DNA of 39,137 bases from Chitinophagaceae bacterium. Its GTDB lineage: Bacteria > Bacteroidota > Bacteroidia > Chitinophagales > Chitinophagaceae. A program made the translations under genes and the position numbers. Location of the stretch: contig CANNJE010000016.1 of NCBI GenBank assembly GCA_947504605.1, forward strand, positions 1-39,137, given 5' to 3'. The notes under the pieces are model-generated. The model saw only the letters and a list, made by a program, of their open reading frames with translations, was not told the origin of the DNA and did not search any database. Of this stretch, positions 7,459 through 16,325 are shown one piece after another. Each line of letters begins with the position of its first letter. Position 1 is the stretch's first letter.

Positions 7459-8451
7459 TCAAACTTCATTCCCTTTTACAAAACAATCCATCAACTCCAG
7501 TACTGCTACACCTTCTTCCGGTGGACAGGGATTATCGCTATTACCTAAAAAGTATTGAACCACTTTTTCTATCATTGGTTGCTGTACATGCGCCAAAGCC
7601 TCAAAAGGAATAATGTTTTTACCTACTGCCGTATTTACTATTATTTCAGATTGTCCAAATACAGAAAAAACAATACTGCCCTCCGTTCCGAAAATTTCAC
7701 AACGGTCTGTTTCATCTTCGGGCATTACATTAAAACACCATGAACCGCTGAACTGTACTCCATTTTTAAATTGTATAATCCCATTTACCAGGTCATCGGC
7801 ATTATAGGTAGCTCCCCGGTTGGCTGAAACCCCAGCAGCGTTTTTAATTCCTCCAAAATAATATACCATCAATCCCAGCTGGTGTGGAGCCAGATCATGA
7901 AACAATCCACCACCAGATTGAACAGGATCAAGGCGCCAAGCCATTTTAGGAGTAGCCATCACTTCAGCAGTTAGGGGCTGCTGTCTGTATTGCATGTTTA
8001 CATACAGTATATCGCCAATGGCTTTATCATCCAGTAATTGTTTTATTTTATTAAACATGGGCTGCGCCCTGCGGTAATGTGCTACTACTAATTTTACATT
8101 ATTGTTTTTGGCTGCATCCATCATCCGCTTTGCAGAAAAATGATTGACTGTCATAGGTTTTTCTACATAGACCGGTTTACCCGCAGCAATAGAAGCCATT
8201 GCATAAGCCTCATGCGAATCGGGCGGTGTAGCAATGTAGATGGCATTGATTTCCGGATCATTGATCAATTCGGATGCATTGGCATAATATTTTGGGACCC
8301 CATGGCGGTTTGCATAATCCTTCGCTTTTGCTTCATTTCTGCGCATCACTGCCAACAGTGAAGAATCCTTCACTTTATTAAATGCAGGTCCGCTTTTTAA
8401 TTCAGTTACATCACCGCAACCTATAATGCCCCATTGTATTTTTCCAATCAT
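7459..8451 (-). CDS. Gfo/Idh/MocA-family NAD(P)-dependent oxidoreductase
   Basis: A 330-aa cytoplasmic enzyme. The N-terminal Rossmann fold carries WGIIGCGDVTE (GxGxxT-type nucleotide loop), then the family motif AGKPVYVEKPM with the conserved EKP lysine, followed by the C-terminal alpha/beta sheet domain with GGGLFHDLAPHQLGLM containing the conserved active-site His. Members oxidise or reduce sugars, inositols and related compounds; the specific substrate is not readable. The start overlaps the stop of the aminotransferase gene by 4 nt (ATGA), so the two are translationally coupled and probably work on the same pathway. Confidence 0.9.
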   Translation of the reverse strand: MIGKIQWGIIGCGDVTELKSGPAFNKVKDSSLLAVMRRNEAKAKDYANRHGVPKYYANASELINDPEINAIYIATPPDSHEAYAMASIAAGKPVYVEKPMTVNHFSAKRMMDAAKNNNVKLVVAHYRRAQPMFNKIKQLLDDKAIGDILYVNMQYRQQPLTAEVMATPKMAWRLDPVQSGGGLFHDLAPHQLGLMVYYFGGIKNAAGVSANRGATYNADDLVNGIIQFKNGVQFSGSWCFNVMPEDETDRCEIFGTEGSIVFSVFGQSEIIVNTAVGKNIIPFEALAHVQQPMIEKVVQYFLGNSDNPCPPEEGVAVLELMDCFVKGNEV

Positions 8452-9752
8452 TGTTTCGTTGTTTTTTGTGCGATTTCTTTAATCGCATGTATCAGTTTAT
8501 CCAGGTCTTTTAATTTGGTATAAACATGCGGTGTTATTCTTACACAACTGATATTTTCCCAAACGATTCCTACGGTATGTATTTTGTATTTGGAAAACAA
8601 CATACTGTCCAGTTCTGCAGGCGTCATACCATCGATGGTAACCCCACAGATGGCGCAGGAATATCGGGGATCTAAAGAAGTATGTATTTTTACGCCGGGA
8701 ATTTCTTTAACCGCAGATGCCCAATAATTTTTAAGATAATGAATACGCTCCTGTTTTCTTTTGGGGCCAATGGCATTGTGGAAATTCACAGCTTCCCCGA
8801 TGGCCTGTTCAATCGGAAAACTCCTGGTACCAAGGGTTTCAAATTTGCGAATATCCTCTCCTTCGGGTTTGTCATTACAAACCAAAGGCCATACCTGTTG
8901 GATTTTTTCTTTTTTAATCCACAACATACCACTGCCAACAGGTGCACTTAAAAACTTGTGGAGGCTGGTTCCAAAATAATCACAACCCAGATCGGGAATT
9001 TTAAAATCCAGCAAACCAAATGAATGCGCTCCATCCACCAGGGTTTCAATTCCTCTTTGTTTTGCCATTGCGGTTATTTTTTTTACCGGCATTATCTGCC
9101 CTACCCAATTTATAACATGCGTAATATGCAATAATTTTGTTTGCGGTGTAATGGCTTTTTCAAAAGCATTCACAATGGCGTCCTCATCGGTTATCGGAAA
9201 ATCAAAACTGATTTGTTTGTATACGATCCCTTCTCTTTGGCTGCGCTGTTTCCATGCATTGATCATATTTGGATAATCCTGTTTGGTACCAATTACTTCA
9301 TCTCCCTTTTGCAAATGCAGTCCGTAGATAACGGTATTCAGGGCCTCTGTAGAATTTCGGTTGATCGCAATTTCTTCCGGAGAACAACCTGCCAGTTCGG
9401 CTAGTTTTTCCCGAAGTGGTTCACGCCCCATATCCATTACCCTCCACATAAAATAAGAAGGACCTTCATTGGCCAGTTTATTATAACGATCCAGCGCTTC
9501 CTGCACCACACGGGGCGCAGGGCTCACGCCTCCATTGTTTAAATTGATGATACTGGGATTTACGGTATAAGCCTGCTGAATAATACTCCAGTAATCTTCA
9601 TCTGCTGCAAGTTCGGCTGCAGACATACCAATCCTCTTTTTATTGGCAACATCAAGCGCTGCAGCATGTGCTTGATTAAATAAACTATTGATGGAAAAAG
9701 CTCCTGCCAGGAGACTTGCCTGTTGGATAAAAGTTCTGCGGTTTTGCGACAT
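8448..9752 (-). CDS. Class V PLP-dependent aminotransferase with a Tat-like signal
   Basis: A 434-aa enzyme of the isopenicillin-N-epimerase/NifS-like branch of class V aminotransferases. Visible motifs are NNGGVSPAP near the N-terminus, the PLP-ring Asp in VDGAHSFGL, and the Schiff-base lysine in TSLHKFLSAPVGSG. I placed the start at 9752, where the protein begins MSQNRRTFIQQASLLAGA. This carries twin arginines followed by a hydrophobic stretch, so Tat export is plausible. A longer reading frame to 9836 adds 28 residues with no family resemblance. A near-match -7 box (TAACTTTC, 9771-9778, minus) sits 18 nt before this start. Substrate unknown. It is coupled to the following oxidoreductase. 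Confidence 0.87.
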   Translation of the reverse strand: MSQNRRTFIQQASLLAGAFSINSLFNQAHAAALDVANKKRIGMSAAELAADEDYWSIIQQAYTVNPSIINLNNGGVSPAPRVVQEALDRYNKLANEGPSYFMWRVMDMGREPLREKLAELAGCSPEEIAINRNSTEALNTVIYGLHLQKGDEVIGTKQDYPNMINAWKQRSQREGIVYKQISFDFPITDEDAIVNAFEKAITPQTKLLHITHVINWVGQIMPVKKITAMAKQRGIETLVDGAHSFGLLDFKIPDLGCDYFGTSLHKFLSAPVGSGMLWIKKEKIQQVWPLVCNDKPEGEDIRKFETLGTRSFPIEQAIGEAVNFHNAIGPKRKQERIHYLKNYWASAVKEIPGVKIHTSLDPRYSCAICGVTIDGMTPAELDSMLFSKYKIHTVGIVWENISCVRITPHVYTKLKDLDKLIHAIKEIAQKTTKQ

Positions 9753-9862
9753 CTTACTTAGATTGATACAGAAAGTTAGTAAAAATAAGTATAACCCTCC
9801 AGGGCAATTTATGAAGCGGCGACATGAAATGAACAAGAAAGTAGTAGCTGTTCGTAGAATAT

Positions 9863-10573
9863 TTAATTATTCACTTTGAGTTTTACAGTCCAGTTGGCAG
9901 ATTTAAAAAACTCTAAGTTGAGTGTTCTGCCGTCAGAAATCGTTGCCAATAATTTAGCGGGGAACTGACTTAACTCATAGGTAACCGACGTCTTAAAACT
10001 TGTAACATAAAACCCTGCCTTTTTTATAAAAATACCGTTAACAGGAATCACATCTGTAACCGTTAAAATACTGCTTGGCCTTGTCCCTACAATGGTTATA
10101 CTTGTAATTTCAATGGTAACAGTGTTGCCACTGCCACTGGAGGGATTCACTTCTATTAACAAATCAGAATTTCGGGAGCAATCAAGATTATAAGTAATAT
10201 ACTTTGAGCCTTTAAATTCATCCGCACTCCAGTAGCCTTTTACAACACTATCCTCTTTTCCTGCCCTTAAAAAATGTGTTTCCCCTTTTCCTTCTTTTAT
10301 GCCATCCTGAAAATTGCCGGAATGATACAGCGAATCATTGTAGTATTAAATGCCTTTCCCATTGGGTAACCCCTTTTTAAAACTACCCGTATAATGATGC
10401 TGACCGATGGCTTCTCCTTTTCCATCTGCCAGCCCCTTCTTACATTCGCCGGTATATTTTCCTACCAAAGTATTTTGCAAAACCTTGCAGCCTGCTTCAT
10501 TTTCCTGTGCCAAAAGACCGCTTAGATTGATAAAAAATGTAAGCAGTAATAAAAAGAAGTGAGCAATTTTCAT
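9863..10573 (-). pseudogene. MORN-repeat exported protein interrupted by an in-frame stop
   Basis: A single reading frame of 237 codons broken by one TAA at 10346-10348 (codon 76). Before the stop are a signal peptide (MKIAHFFLLLLTFFINLSGLLAQ region) and MORN repeats (YTGECKKGLADGKGE, YTGSFKKGLPNGKG). After the stop the same frame continues the repeat pattern without a gap (YYNDSLYHSGNFQDGIKEGKGE), then about 120 further residues rich in beta-strands. No frameshift is needed, so a single-base change explains the damage. The 75-residue N-terminal piece could still be made and exported. MORN proteins usually bind membranes or act as scaffolds. It lies downstream of the lipoprotein gene after a 179-nt gap. 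Confidence 0.82.
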
Positions 10574-10752
10574 AACGAATTAATTTAGTGCTTTAGTTTT
10601 AAAAGCCTTGTAATAGAGGTACCTAAATAGCGTTCAACAATACAAATATTTAAGGCATTGCTTTTAAAAAAACATCAATAGCTGTTTTAGAAAAAGACAT
10701 TGCGTTCAACTATGCACGAATACAAAGTATTTTCTTTGAATAACAAATTCAA

Positions 10753-11694
10753 TTATTTAATCTGTTTCTTAATTGCTCCTCCCAATGCATCTACAAGCTG
10801 GCTTGAATTATCGATGATCATTTGATTTACAAAAGTATTTTTAGAACTCTCCTTAACATTTACCAAAATATTATAAGCACCCTGGCTATAACTTGGCTGA
10901 GCACTATTGGTTCCTACAATATGGTAACCATAAGAACGGGGAACAATAAAACTTTGCCCATCTAATTTTTTACCTACCAGATTTTTATAATAGGTTTCAT
11001 AACCCGGTGCTGCTTTATCCAAAGGTGCCTGCCTTAGGAAAAAATAGAATTTACCCAATTCCATATTTTTAAACAAAGCACCCTGACTGTTAACATAAGA
11101 ACTGTTGAAAGTGATTTCAAAATCCATGTTCAGGAAATTATTATTGCCTGGCACTTTTGCTTTGGCATAATTAAGCTGAAGGCTTTTTAATTTTAAACGA
11201 AAAACTGCATTGTTTAAAATCTCATAAGGGTTGGTTACATCCAGTTCAAACTCGGCAGTGAGAGCCGTATCCATCCTGCCATTATTTTCAAACGTACGCA
11301 CCAGTTTAAATCCGCTAAACTGTAGCCCAAGCGGATCGAAAGGACCATCTACCGATAACTGATCATAAAAATAAAGATCGGTAAGACCATAACTGTATTG
11401 TGCATTGTATTTTTTCTGATCCTTGGCTATCATTTGTTTTACAGTACTGGTAGCCAGTGATACGGCACCACCCACAATACCTGAAAGCGCTCCCCTGTTT
11501 CCAGAGCCACGGCTGGCCATATCCGGCACATCCTGCATTTTTAAGGATCCGTAATTAATCACATCAGGCTTCTCCTGTATTTTCATTTGTACATCTTCAC
11601 GTTCACTAGCGGAGCCCTGCCTGGAGCCAGCACAACTACCAAGTATACCCGAAATTAAAACTGCCAATAAGAGGTAACTAAAATTTAGTCTCAT
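10753..11694 (-). CDS. Exported lipoprotein, last gene of the caspase-CHASE2 operon
   Basis: A 313-aa protein beginning MRLNFSYLLLAVLISGILGSCAG, a lipoprotein signal with lipobox ILGSC. The longer frame to 11736 would put 14 polar residues ahead of the signal, so I chose 11694. The mature protein has a Ser/Gly/charged linker (residues 24-85) and then a beta-rich domain of about 220 residues with no catalytic motif that I recognise. Its start lies 17 nt inside the upstream gene, implying co-translation. Within the operon it is the likely membrane-anchored partner or target of the caspase/CHASE2 proteins, but that is inference. The 179 nt after it show no clear terminator. Confidence 0.8.
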   Translation of the reverse strand: MRLNFSYLLLAVLISGILGSCAGSRQGSASEREDVQMKIQEKPDVINYGSLKMQDVPDMASRGSGNRGALSGIVGGAVSLATSTVKQMIAKDQKKYNAQYSYGLTDLYFYDQLSVDGPFDPLGLQFSGFKLVRTFENNGRMDTALTAEFELDVTNPYEILNNAVFRLKLKSLQLNYAKAKVPGNNNFLNMDFEITFNSSYVNSQGALFKNMELGKFYFFLRQAPLDKAAPGYETYYKNLVGKKLDGQSFIVPRSYGYHIVGTNSAQPSYSQGAYNILVNVKESSKNTFVNQMIIDNSSQLVDALGGAIKKQIK

Positions 11695-12553
11695 AAAATT
11701 TATTGAATGATTTTTTATAGATTTCATTGGCAGCATTTAATGTAACTGCCTGCCTGTAATACTCCATTGCTTCTGTTATAAAATGATTTTCTTCCAACAG
11801 GTAAGCACGTGCAAAAGCTGTTTCTGCAGGGCTGCTTACCGGAATAGCATTTACTATTTCAAGGACCCTTTTTGTATAAGAAGCCTTGTCAATGATTTTC
11901 ACATACTTCCGTTCGCATCCGCTACCATCCTCACCAATAATCTGCCAATAATATTCTCCCGGTGCCAGTTGATTCAATAAATTATTTAGGGGAAGCGGTT
12001 TGTCTTTTACAAGTGGTATTTTTTTTACGGGTGCTCCATCTAATGGTTGCTCATAAATAGCGGCTGACGGATTTTGGTAAGCAGACCACCAGTTTATAGG
12101 AAGTGAGCCGGAATGATATAAGATCGTATCTGTCGGAATACCTGTTGCAACTTCATTACAGCCTCGGCTAACAGCCCCTACATTTTTCATGTATTCCTCC
12201 GGGTCTTTTTCTGGTTCACCATGCGGATGCGTGAACTGTTCCCAAACATATTTAAAGTAAGTGCTGCTATACGCTTTTTGATCTTTGTCGCATAAAGCAA
12301 GTAAACCTTTTACAGGATAAAGCCCTCTTTTACTCACCTGTATTACTTTATAATTACTGCAAACCAGCATTACACTGCTGCCCTCGCCCAGTTGTAAAAT
12401 GTCGGTTGTTAGTAGTTTATCGCCCTTCTTTAAATTCAACAAGGTTCCTGTTTTTTTTACACTGCCTTTGCTATGATAAATCACGAAGGAAATATCCGCA
12501 GCAAAACTGCTTTGGATAAACAGGCATGAAAGAAAAATAAAAAACAACTTCAT
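11678..12553 (-). CDS. Exported FecR-like protein with a C-terminal TPR-like helix pair
   Basis: A 291-aa protein with a Sec signal (ending SSFAAD). Residues 20-115 resemble a FecR-type beta domain: a VKKTG strand, LKKGDKLLTTDILQLGEGSSVMLV and a following strand pair. This GD-x-L-x-T-D-x-L-xx-G-x-G-S-x-V pattern is typical. A middle beta domain (140-230) follows. The end is a helical repeat, AETAFARAYLLEENHFITEAMEYYRQAVTL-like, which fits one TPR unit. FecR-like/TPR proteins are often found beside CHASE2 proteins and caspases. Here the gene starts 1 nt after the CHASE2 stop and overlaps the lipoprotein start by 17 nt. Role: probably a periplasmic adaptor. Confidence 0.75.
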   Translation of the reverse strand: MKLFFIFLSCLFIQSSFAADISFVIYHSKGSVKKTGTLLNLKKGDKLLTTDILQLGEGSSVMLVCSNYKVIQVSKRGLYPVKGLLALCDKDQKAYSSTYFKYVWEQFTHPHGEPEKDPEEYMKNVGAVSRGCNEVATGIPTDTILYHSGSLPINWWSAYQNPSAAIYEQPLDGAPVKKIPLVKDKPLPLNNLLNQLAPGEYYWQIIGEDGSGCERKYVKIIDKASYTKRVLEIVNAIPVSSPAETAFARAYLLEENHFITEAMEYYRQAVTLNAANEIYKKSFNKFYETKF

Positions 12554-12554
12554 A

Positions 12555-13733
12555 TTAATGATGTGTATTTATAAAAATTGAATAAATGCCCAATCGTTTG
12601 TGCAGCCATTTGATGATGGCTTCGTAAAAATAAAGCACATCTACTGCAAGAATGATGGCTACGAATGTGGGCGTAAGATTGATCTTTAGGTCCCACTTAT
12701 AATAAAACAATAAACCAAGATAAACAAAGAGCACCGCCGAAAACAATTGTGCCATTTTTGCCACCAGGTGAAACCATAGATGCTTATCAATAAAATAACG
12801 AATAAACAAACTCATATGTAACCAGCATAATAAAGATGCAATGAACCAATTAATCCATACAGGAGATTTTTTAATATAATCGCCGTCTCGCATCATACTG
12901 ATAATATTGGCATGAATAAAAATCCCTTCCATATCGGGTATAGTTTTACCAACCGATTTTTTATTAAAAGGGGTAAAATGTTTGTCCTCTATATTATTGG
13001 GGTTATTAGATACGTAACCCAGCAATACTACTTTATTGGTAAGCAACATCGTTGATTCCGTGTTTTGCAAAAAATCTTTTCCTTCTATTACAAGGTACTT
13101 TTCGGGAACACGGGTATAATTGATCTGCTCTGTAAGTTTATCCCGGGATTTCAATTTTTCATACGCTTCAGGATAGGCTGTTTGTGTAATTGCTGCAGCA
13201 AAGGAAAAATACAATTCCTTTTCCCCTTTTATAAATGGCGCAGTATGCCTGATGCTGCCTCCCTCTTCTCCCACAAAATTGGCATATCCTTTTTCCCGGG
13301 ATTGTTCATATAAAAAACCGGTTGTTTCCAGAGATTCTTTTTCTGCCACTAAATTATAGGCCAGCACAATTTTATTTGAGCTAGAGAATAACTGTTGAAG
13401 TATTGAATCAACCTGAGCCTCTTTCGGTTCATTAAAAAGTACGTCAACCCCTGTTACTATTGGATTTTCTGCAGCAGCTTTTTCAATAATAGCAGCAATC
13501 TCTGTACGGTCTGCTTCCCCAATATTAATAATTACAATACCCGTATCTACTGCGGTATGGCTATTTTTATTAAACTGCGAATAGGCCATATCGTTGTAAT
13601 CAAAATCCTGCAGGGCAAGTTTGATAGGATCCAGCACGTGGGTATTAATAGGAATCAAGGCCAGCATTCCCATTACAACAAAAACCATGATGGTAGCCAG
13701 TATGGTATCTCTTTTAAAAAGGTATTTTAGCAT
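12555..13733 (-). CDS. CHASE2-domain membrane sensor without an output domain
   Basis: A 392-aa membrane protein. One N-terminal membrane helix (residues 11-29) is followed by a periplasmic CHASE2 sensor domain (about 35-285) with IVIINIGEADRTEIAAIIEKAAAENPIVTGVDVLF and the family motifs DKVVLLGYVSNN-like and DMEGIFIHANIISMM. Three C-terminal helices follow (about 293-312, 326-345, 354-372) and the protein ends about 20 residues later. CHASE2 normally precedes a kinase, cyclase or protease-type output; here none is fused. The gene starts 4 nt after the caspase stop, so the adjacent exported caspase is the best candidate partner. The ligand is unknown. Confidence 0.88.
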   Translation of the reverse strand: MLKYLFKRDTILATIMVFVVMGMLALIPINTHVLDPIKLALQDFDYNDMAYSQFNKNSHTAVDTGIVIINIGEADRTEIAAIIEKAAAENPIVTGVDVLFNEPKEAQVDSILQQLFSSSNKIVLAYNLVAEKESLETTGFLYEQSREKGYANFVGEEGGSIRHTAPFIKGEKELYFSFAAAITQTAYPEAYEKLKSRDKLTEQINYTRVPEKYLVIEGKDFLQNTESTMLLTNKVVLLGYVSNNPNNIEDKHFTPFNKKSVGKTIPDMEGIFIHANIISMMRDGDYIKKSPVWINWFIASLLCWLHMSLFIRYFIDKHLWFHLVAKMAQLFSAVLFVYLGLLFYYKWDLKINLTPTFVAIILAVDVLYFYEAIIKWLHKRLGIYSIFINTHH

Positions 13734-13737
13734 AAAT

Positions 13738-16023
13738 TTATTCAGAGGTCCTAAGTACTTTTTTATGAATAGACCAGGTTACAGGTGTTATAATTGTTTG
13801 ACTTCTTGTTTTGCTTCCGGTATACAATACATCTTCCAATGGATTATATCCTCCTTTGGTATTGACATCACGTCCCCGGCTCAAAACGCCTTCCTGTTCA
13901 AAGATAGAAAGGTTACTGATGGCTTGCTCTGATGACAACATAAAATAATTATCTGCTCCAGCAGGTAATTCAACTAATAAATCGGCTACCCTTGTTCTTT
14001 TATCAGCCACATTATTGCCATCCGTAACCGGAAAGCGATTTTCTGTATTGCCACTACTAACAGATGGAAATAACAGGTTCATTTTGCCTTTACTGTCGAT
14101 GGAAAAAACATAAATATATCTTTTAGAATAATTGCTTTTCCATCCTCCTTCAGTTTTATCTTCTTCTACAAACAAGGAAAGTGTATCCCCAACTTTTACT
14201 TTATCAATCGTTAATAATTGTTCGGTGCTATATCCCTGAAAACTTAATACAAAGGGAAACTTATTTTGTCCTTTTGGACTGCTAAGCATTAACCAATCTT
14301 TGATCTTAGCAATTTTAAATGCCGATTCGCTTAATTCAGATGCAATAGAAGCAGCAGAAGATTCATTGCCATTGTAAACGAAAAAGTCTGTACGTGCCGG
14401 AAGACTTTCCGTAGTATCCTGCAAGGTTACCTGGCTTTTTACCAGGGCATATTCAAGGTTATTGGTTTCGTTTAAAACACCGATAAGCGAATACTGAGAT
14501 TCACCTGGACTGTTCACAATTTCAATATTGTTGTATATTTCAAAACTCTTGGATAGATTTTGATAAATGGACTCAGATGCCGGCATCGATACAAAGGCAG
14601 AAGTTGCGTTACCCAGCGAAGATTTAAATGAAGCAGGTGTAAAGCCGCCGGCCATTTGTTTTTTCCCTAGTTTTTTATCATTGTAATTCCATTGGCCGTT
14701 TTCAAAATAATAGATCTGATCGGGATTGGCTTTTGCAAGATCGTTCACCCAATTTATTTTTTGGGCTCCTCTTACTGCCTGATAGGTTTTGGTATATTCT
14801 TTCAGTTGATTATCTGTAACAGCTTTGGGAATATATACTTTTAAGGCAGGAGCCTTGCTACTAGCCCAGTTAATTACTTCAAACAATGTACCGGGCAATA
14901 TTTTTTCTTTGCTACCACTTAATACTATTGCAAGGCTTTTATTGGCACCCCTCATTTCTACGATCTGCAGGGTATCATTTTTATTGGCCAGTTTTACGCC
15001 TTCTGCTAAACCAAAAGCATAACCACCCTGCATTTCAATTCCCTTCGCTTCTTTGCGGCTGCTGGCTACCATAAACTTGTTTTTTACCGCTCCTTTAGGT
15101 AAGGCAAACAAAGTCCCGTTCTTGCGGGCTTCGTTTCCTGCAAGTACCGGTTCCTGGGTTTTGCCATAATATTTCATAATGGCTGTAAGGCTGTTAAAAA
15201 TATCATTGGCAGATGCATCAGGCGATAATTGCTGCAAGGCTTTAAGCAAGGCATTGGTAAATGCCCCATGAGGAATTTTATTTTCGTCTGTTTGTTCTTT
15301 GGCAAATTCAAAATCCTGTGCAGCAGAAATGATCATTGCACCTCTGTCTTCCGGACGAGCAGGTTCTGAAGAATCCTTGGCATCTATATCCGATTCATCA
15401 ATATAACGTGCCTTGGGAGGATCGTTTAAAAAATTCTCTGTCCCCCGTCCAATGGAGCCGCTATGACAACTGTCAAATATAACGGTTAAGAGTACCCCAT
15501 TATCCACCAGCAGGTTAAAATAATAAGCCAGTTCTTTATCCCTGATATCAGATACCCCTTTTTTCCAGGCATCTGACGGCACCATGGTTTCATCTTTTTT
15601 ATCTGCTTCCTTTGAAAGCGAGTTTTTCATTTGGCTACCATGACCGGCATAGTATATAAATACAATATCACCGACTTTTGCTTCTTTTACCAGTTTTTTT
15701 AATTCTGCTAAAATACGGTCTCTGGTAGCCTGTTCGTTGTATAAAGTTGTAATATCGGATTCCTTAAACCCATATTTGGAAACGGCCAGATCCCGCATAG
15801 AAGAAGCATCATTTACACAACCATCCAGGTTAGTCCATGATCTACGGCTAGTCGTTTCTGTTATTTCATTTAACGGGGGTTTATAGGTATTAATACCAAT
15901 TATAAGGGCCCGTTGCTGCTTTTGAGCATGAACTAAATGGCTAAAAAGAATTGCTGCGAGAAAAAAAACAGTTTTACAGCATAAAAATAAAAGTTTGCTG
16001 ATTTTTTTTTTATTCATGGTCAA
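13738..16023 (-). CDS. Exported caspase-family (C14) protease with a DUF4384-like C-terminus
   Basis: A 761-aa protein with a Sec signal (hydrophobic core 10-30, cleavage near VHAQK). The caspase domain covers about residues 38-310: RALIIGINTYKPP, catalytic His128 in YYAGHGSQ, acidic D-rich loop with DETMVPSDA, and catalytic Cys186 in IFDSCHSGS. The YYAGHGSQ/DSCHSG forms are those of metacaspase-like C14 proteins. Middle residues form beta-rich linkers. Residues about 600-720 resemble a DUF4384 domain (VGDTLSLFVEED, YIYVFSIDSKGKMNLLFPS). First gene of a four-gene operon with CHASE2, FecR-like/TPR and lipoprotein genes. Met1 or Met3 could be used. Specificity is unknown. Confidence 0.9.
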   Translation of the reverse strand: MTMNKKKISKLLFLCCKTVFFLAAILFSHLVHAQKQQRALIIGINTYKPPLNEITETTSRRSWTNLDGCVNDASSMRDLAVSKYGFKESDITTLYNEQATRDRILAELKKLVKEAKVGDIVFIYYAGHGSQMKNSLSKEADKKDETMVPSDAWKKGVSDIRDKELAYYFNLLVDNGVLLTVIFDSCHSGSIGRGTENFLNDPPKARYIDESDIDAKDSSEPARPEDRGAMIISAAQDFEFAKEQTDENKIPHGAFTNALLKALQQLSPDASANDIFNSLTAIMKYYGKTQEPVLAGNEARKNGTLFALPKGAVKNKFMVASSRKEAKGIEMQGGYAFGLAEGVKLANKNDTLQIVEMRGANKSLAIVLSGSKEKILPGTLFEVINWASSKAPALKVYIPKAVTDNQLKEYTKTYQAVRGAQKINWVNDLAKANPDQIYYFENGQWNYNDKKLGKKQMAGGFTPASFKSSLGNATSAFVSMPASESIYQNLSKSFEIYNNIEIVNSPGESQYSLIGVLNETNNLEYALVKSQVTLQDTTESLPARTDFFVYNGNESSAASIASELSESAFKIAKIKDWLMLSSPKGQNKFPFVLSFQGYSTEQLLTIDKVKVGDTLSLFVEEDKTEGGWKSNYSKRYIYVFSIDSKGKMNLLFPSVSSGNTENRFPVTDGNNVADKRTRVADLLVELPAGADNYFMLSSEQAISNLSIFEQEGVLSRGRDVNTKGGYNPLEDVLYTGSKTRSQTIITPVTWSIHKKVLRTSE

Positions 16024-16050
16024 AAGGTTAATTTTATTAGGTAAATATAA

Positions 16051-16062
16051 AAATCCGGATTT
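16051..16062. repeat. 12-bp perfect palindrome next to the caspase promoter
   Basis: AAATCCGGATTT reads the same on both strands. It lies 28 nt upstream of the caspase ATG and immediately upstream of the candidate -7 box at 16042-16049, a normal position for a repressor or activator site. Its role is inferred. Confidence 0.4.
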
Positions 16063-16200
16063 CTATGAAAATGTTAAGGGCTTGTTATGTTACTTAAATA
16101 TTAAATTCATATTGTGAAATATTACCCGTTGTCCGCTCTATAGTTTGTAAGATGTATTCGTTTTAAAAATCCACAAATCCTTTATCATAAAAAATCAGTG

Positions 16201-16222
16201 CAATATCTTATTTGAGATATTG
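16201..16222. repeat. 22-bp inverted repeat in the divergent control region
   Basis: CAATATCT (16201-16208) and AGATATTG (16215-16222) are perfect inverted copies separated by TATTTG. A further half-site ATATTG occurs at 16232-16237. There is no U-rich tail on either side, so an operator is more likely than a terminator. Confidence 0.5.
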
Positions 16223-16325
16223 AAGCAGCTAATATTGTCTTGATTGCAATAAACTTTTATAAATAACGTGTATTTTTAATTAATAACAAAAAATGATAAA
16301 TTGCTCTAACTTAAACTTTTAACCA

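Larger units (their letters stand above)
16024..16325. promoter_or_regulatory. Divergent control region between the two caspase-cluster arms
   Basis: This 302-nt gene-free stretch must contain promoters for both the minus arm (caspase-CHASE2) and the plus arm (astacin onward). It holds a 12-bp perfect palindrome AAATCCGGATTT (16051-16062) directly upstream of a near-consensus -7 box on the minus strand (TATATTTA, 16042-16049). It also holds a 22-bp inverted repeat near its middle (16201-16222). No exact TAnnTTTG is present for the plus arm; TATTTTTA at 16271-16278 is the nearest candidate. Confidence 0.5.

Noticed and set aside
10346-10348. The in-frame TAA as a recoded (read-through) codon
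   Set aside because: No read-through hairpin or special context is visible, and recoding usually uses TGA or TAG; a simple nonsense change is the easier explanation.
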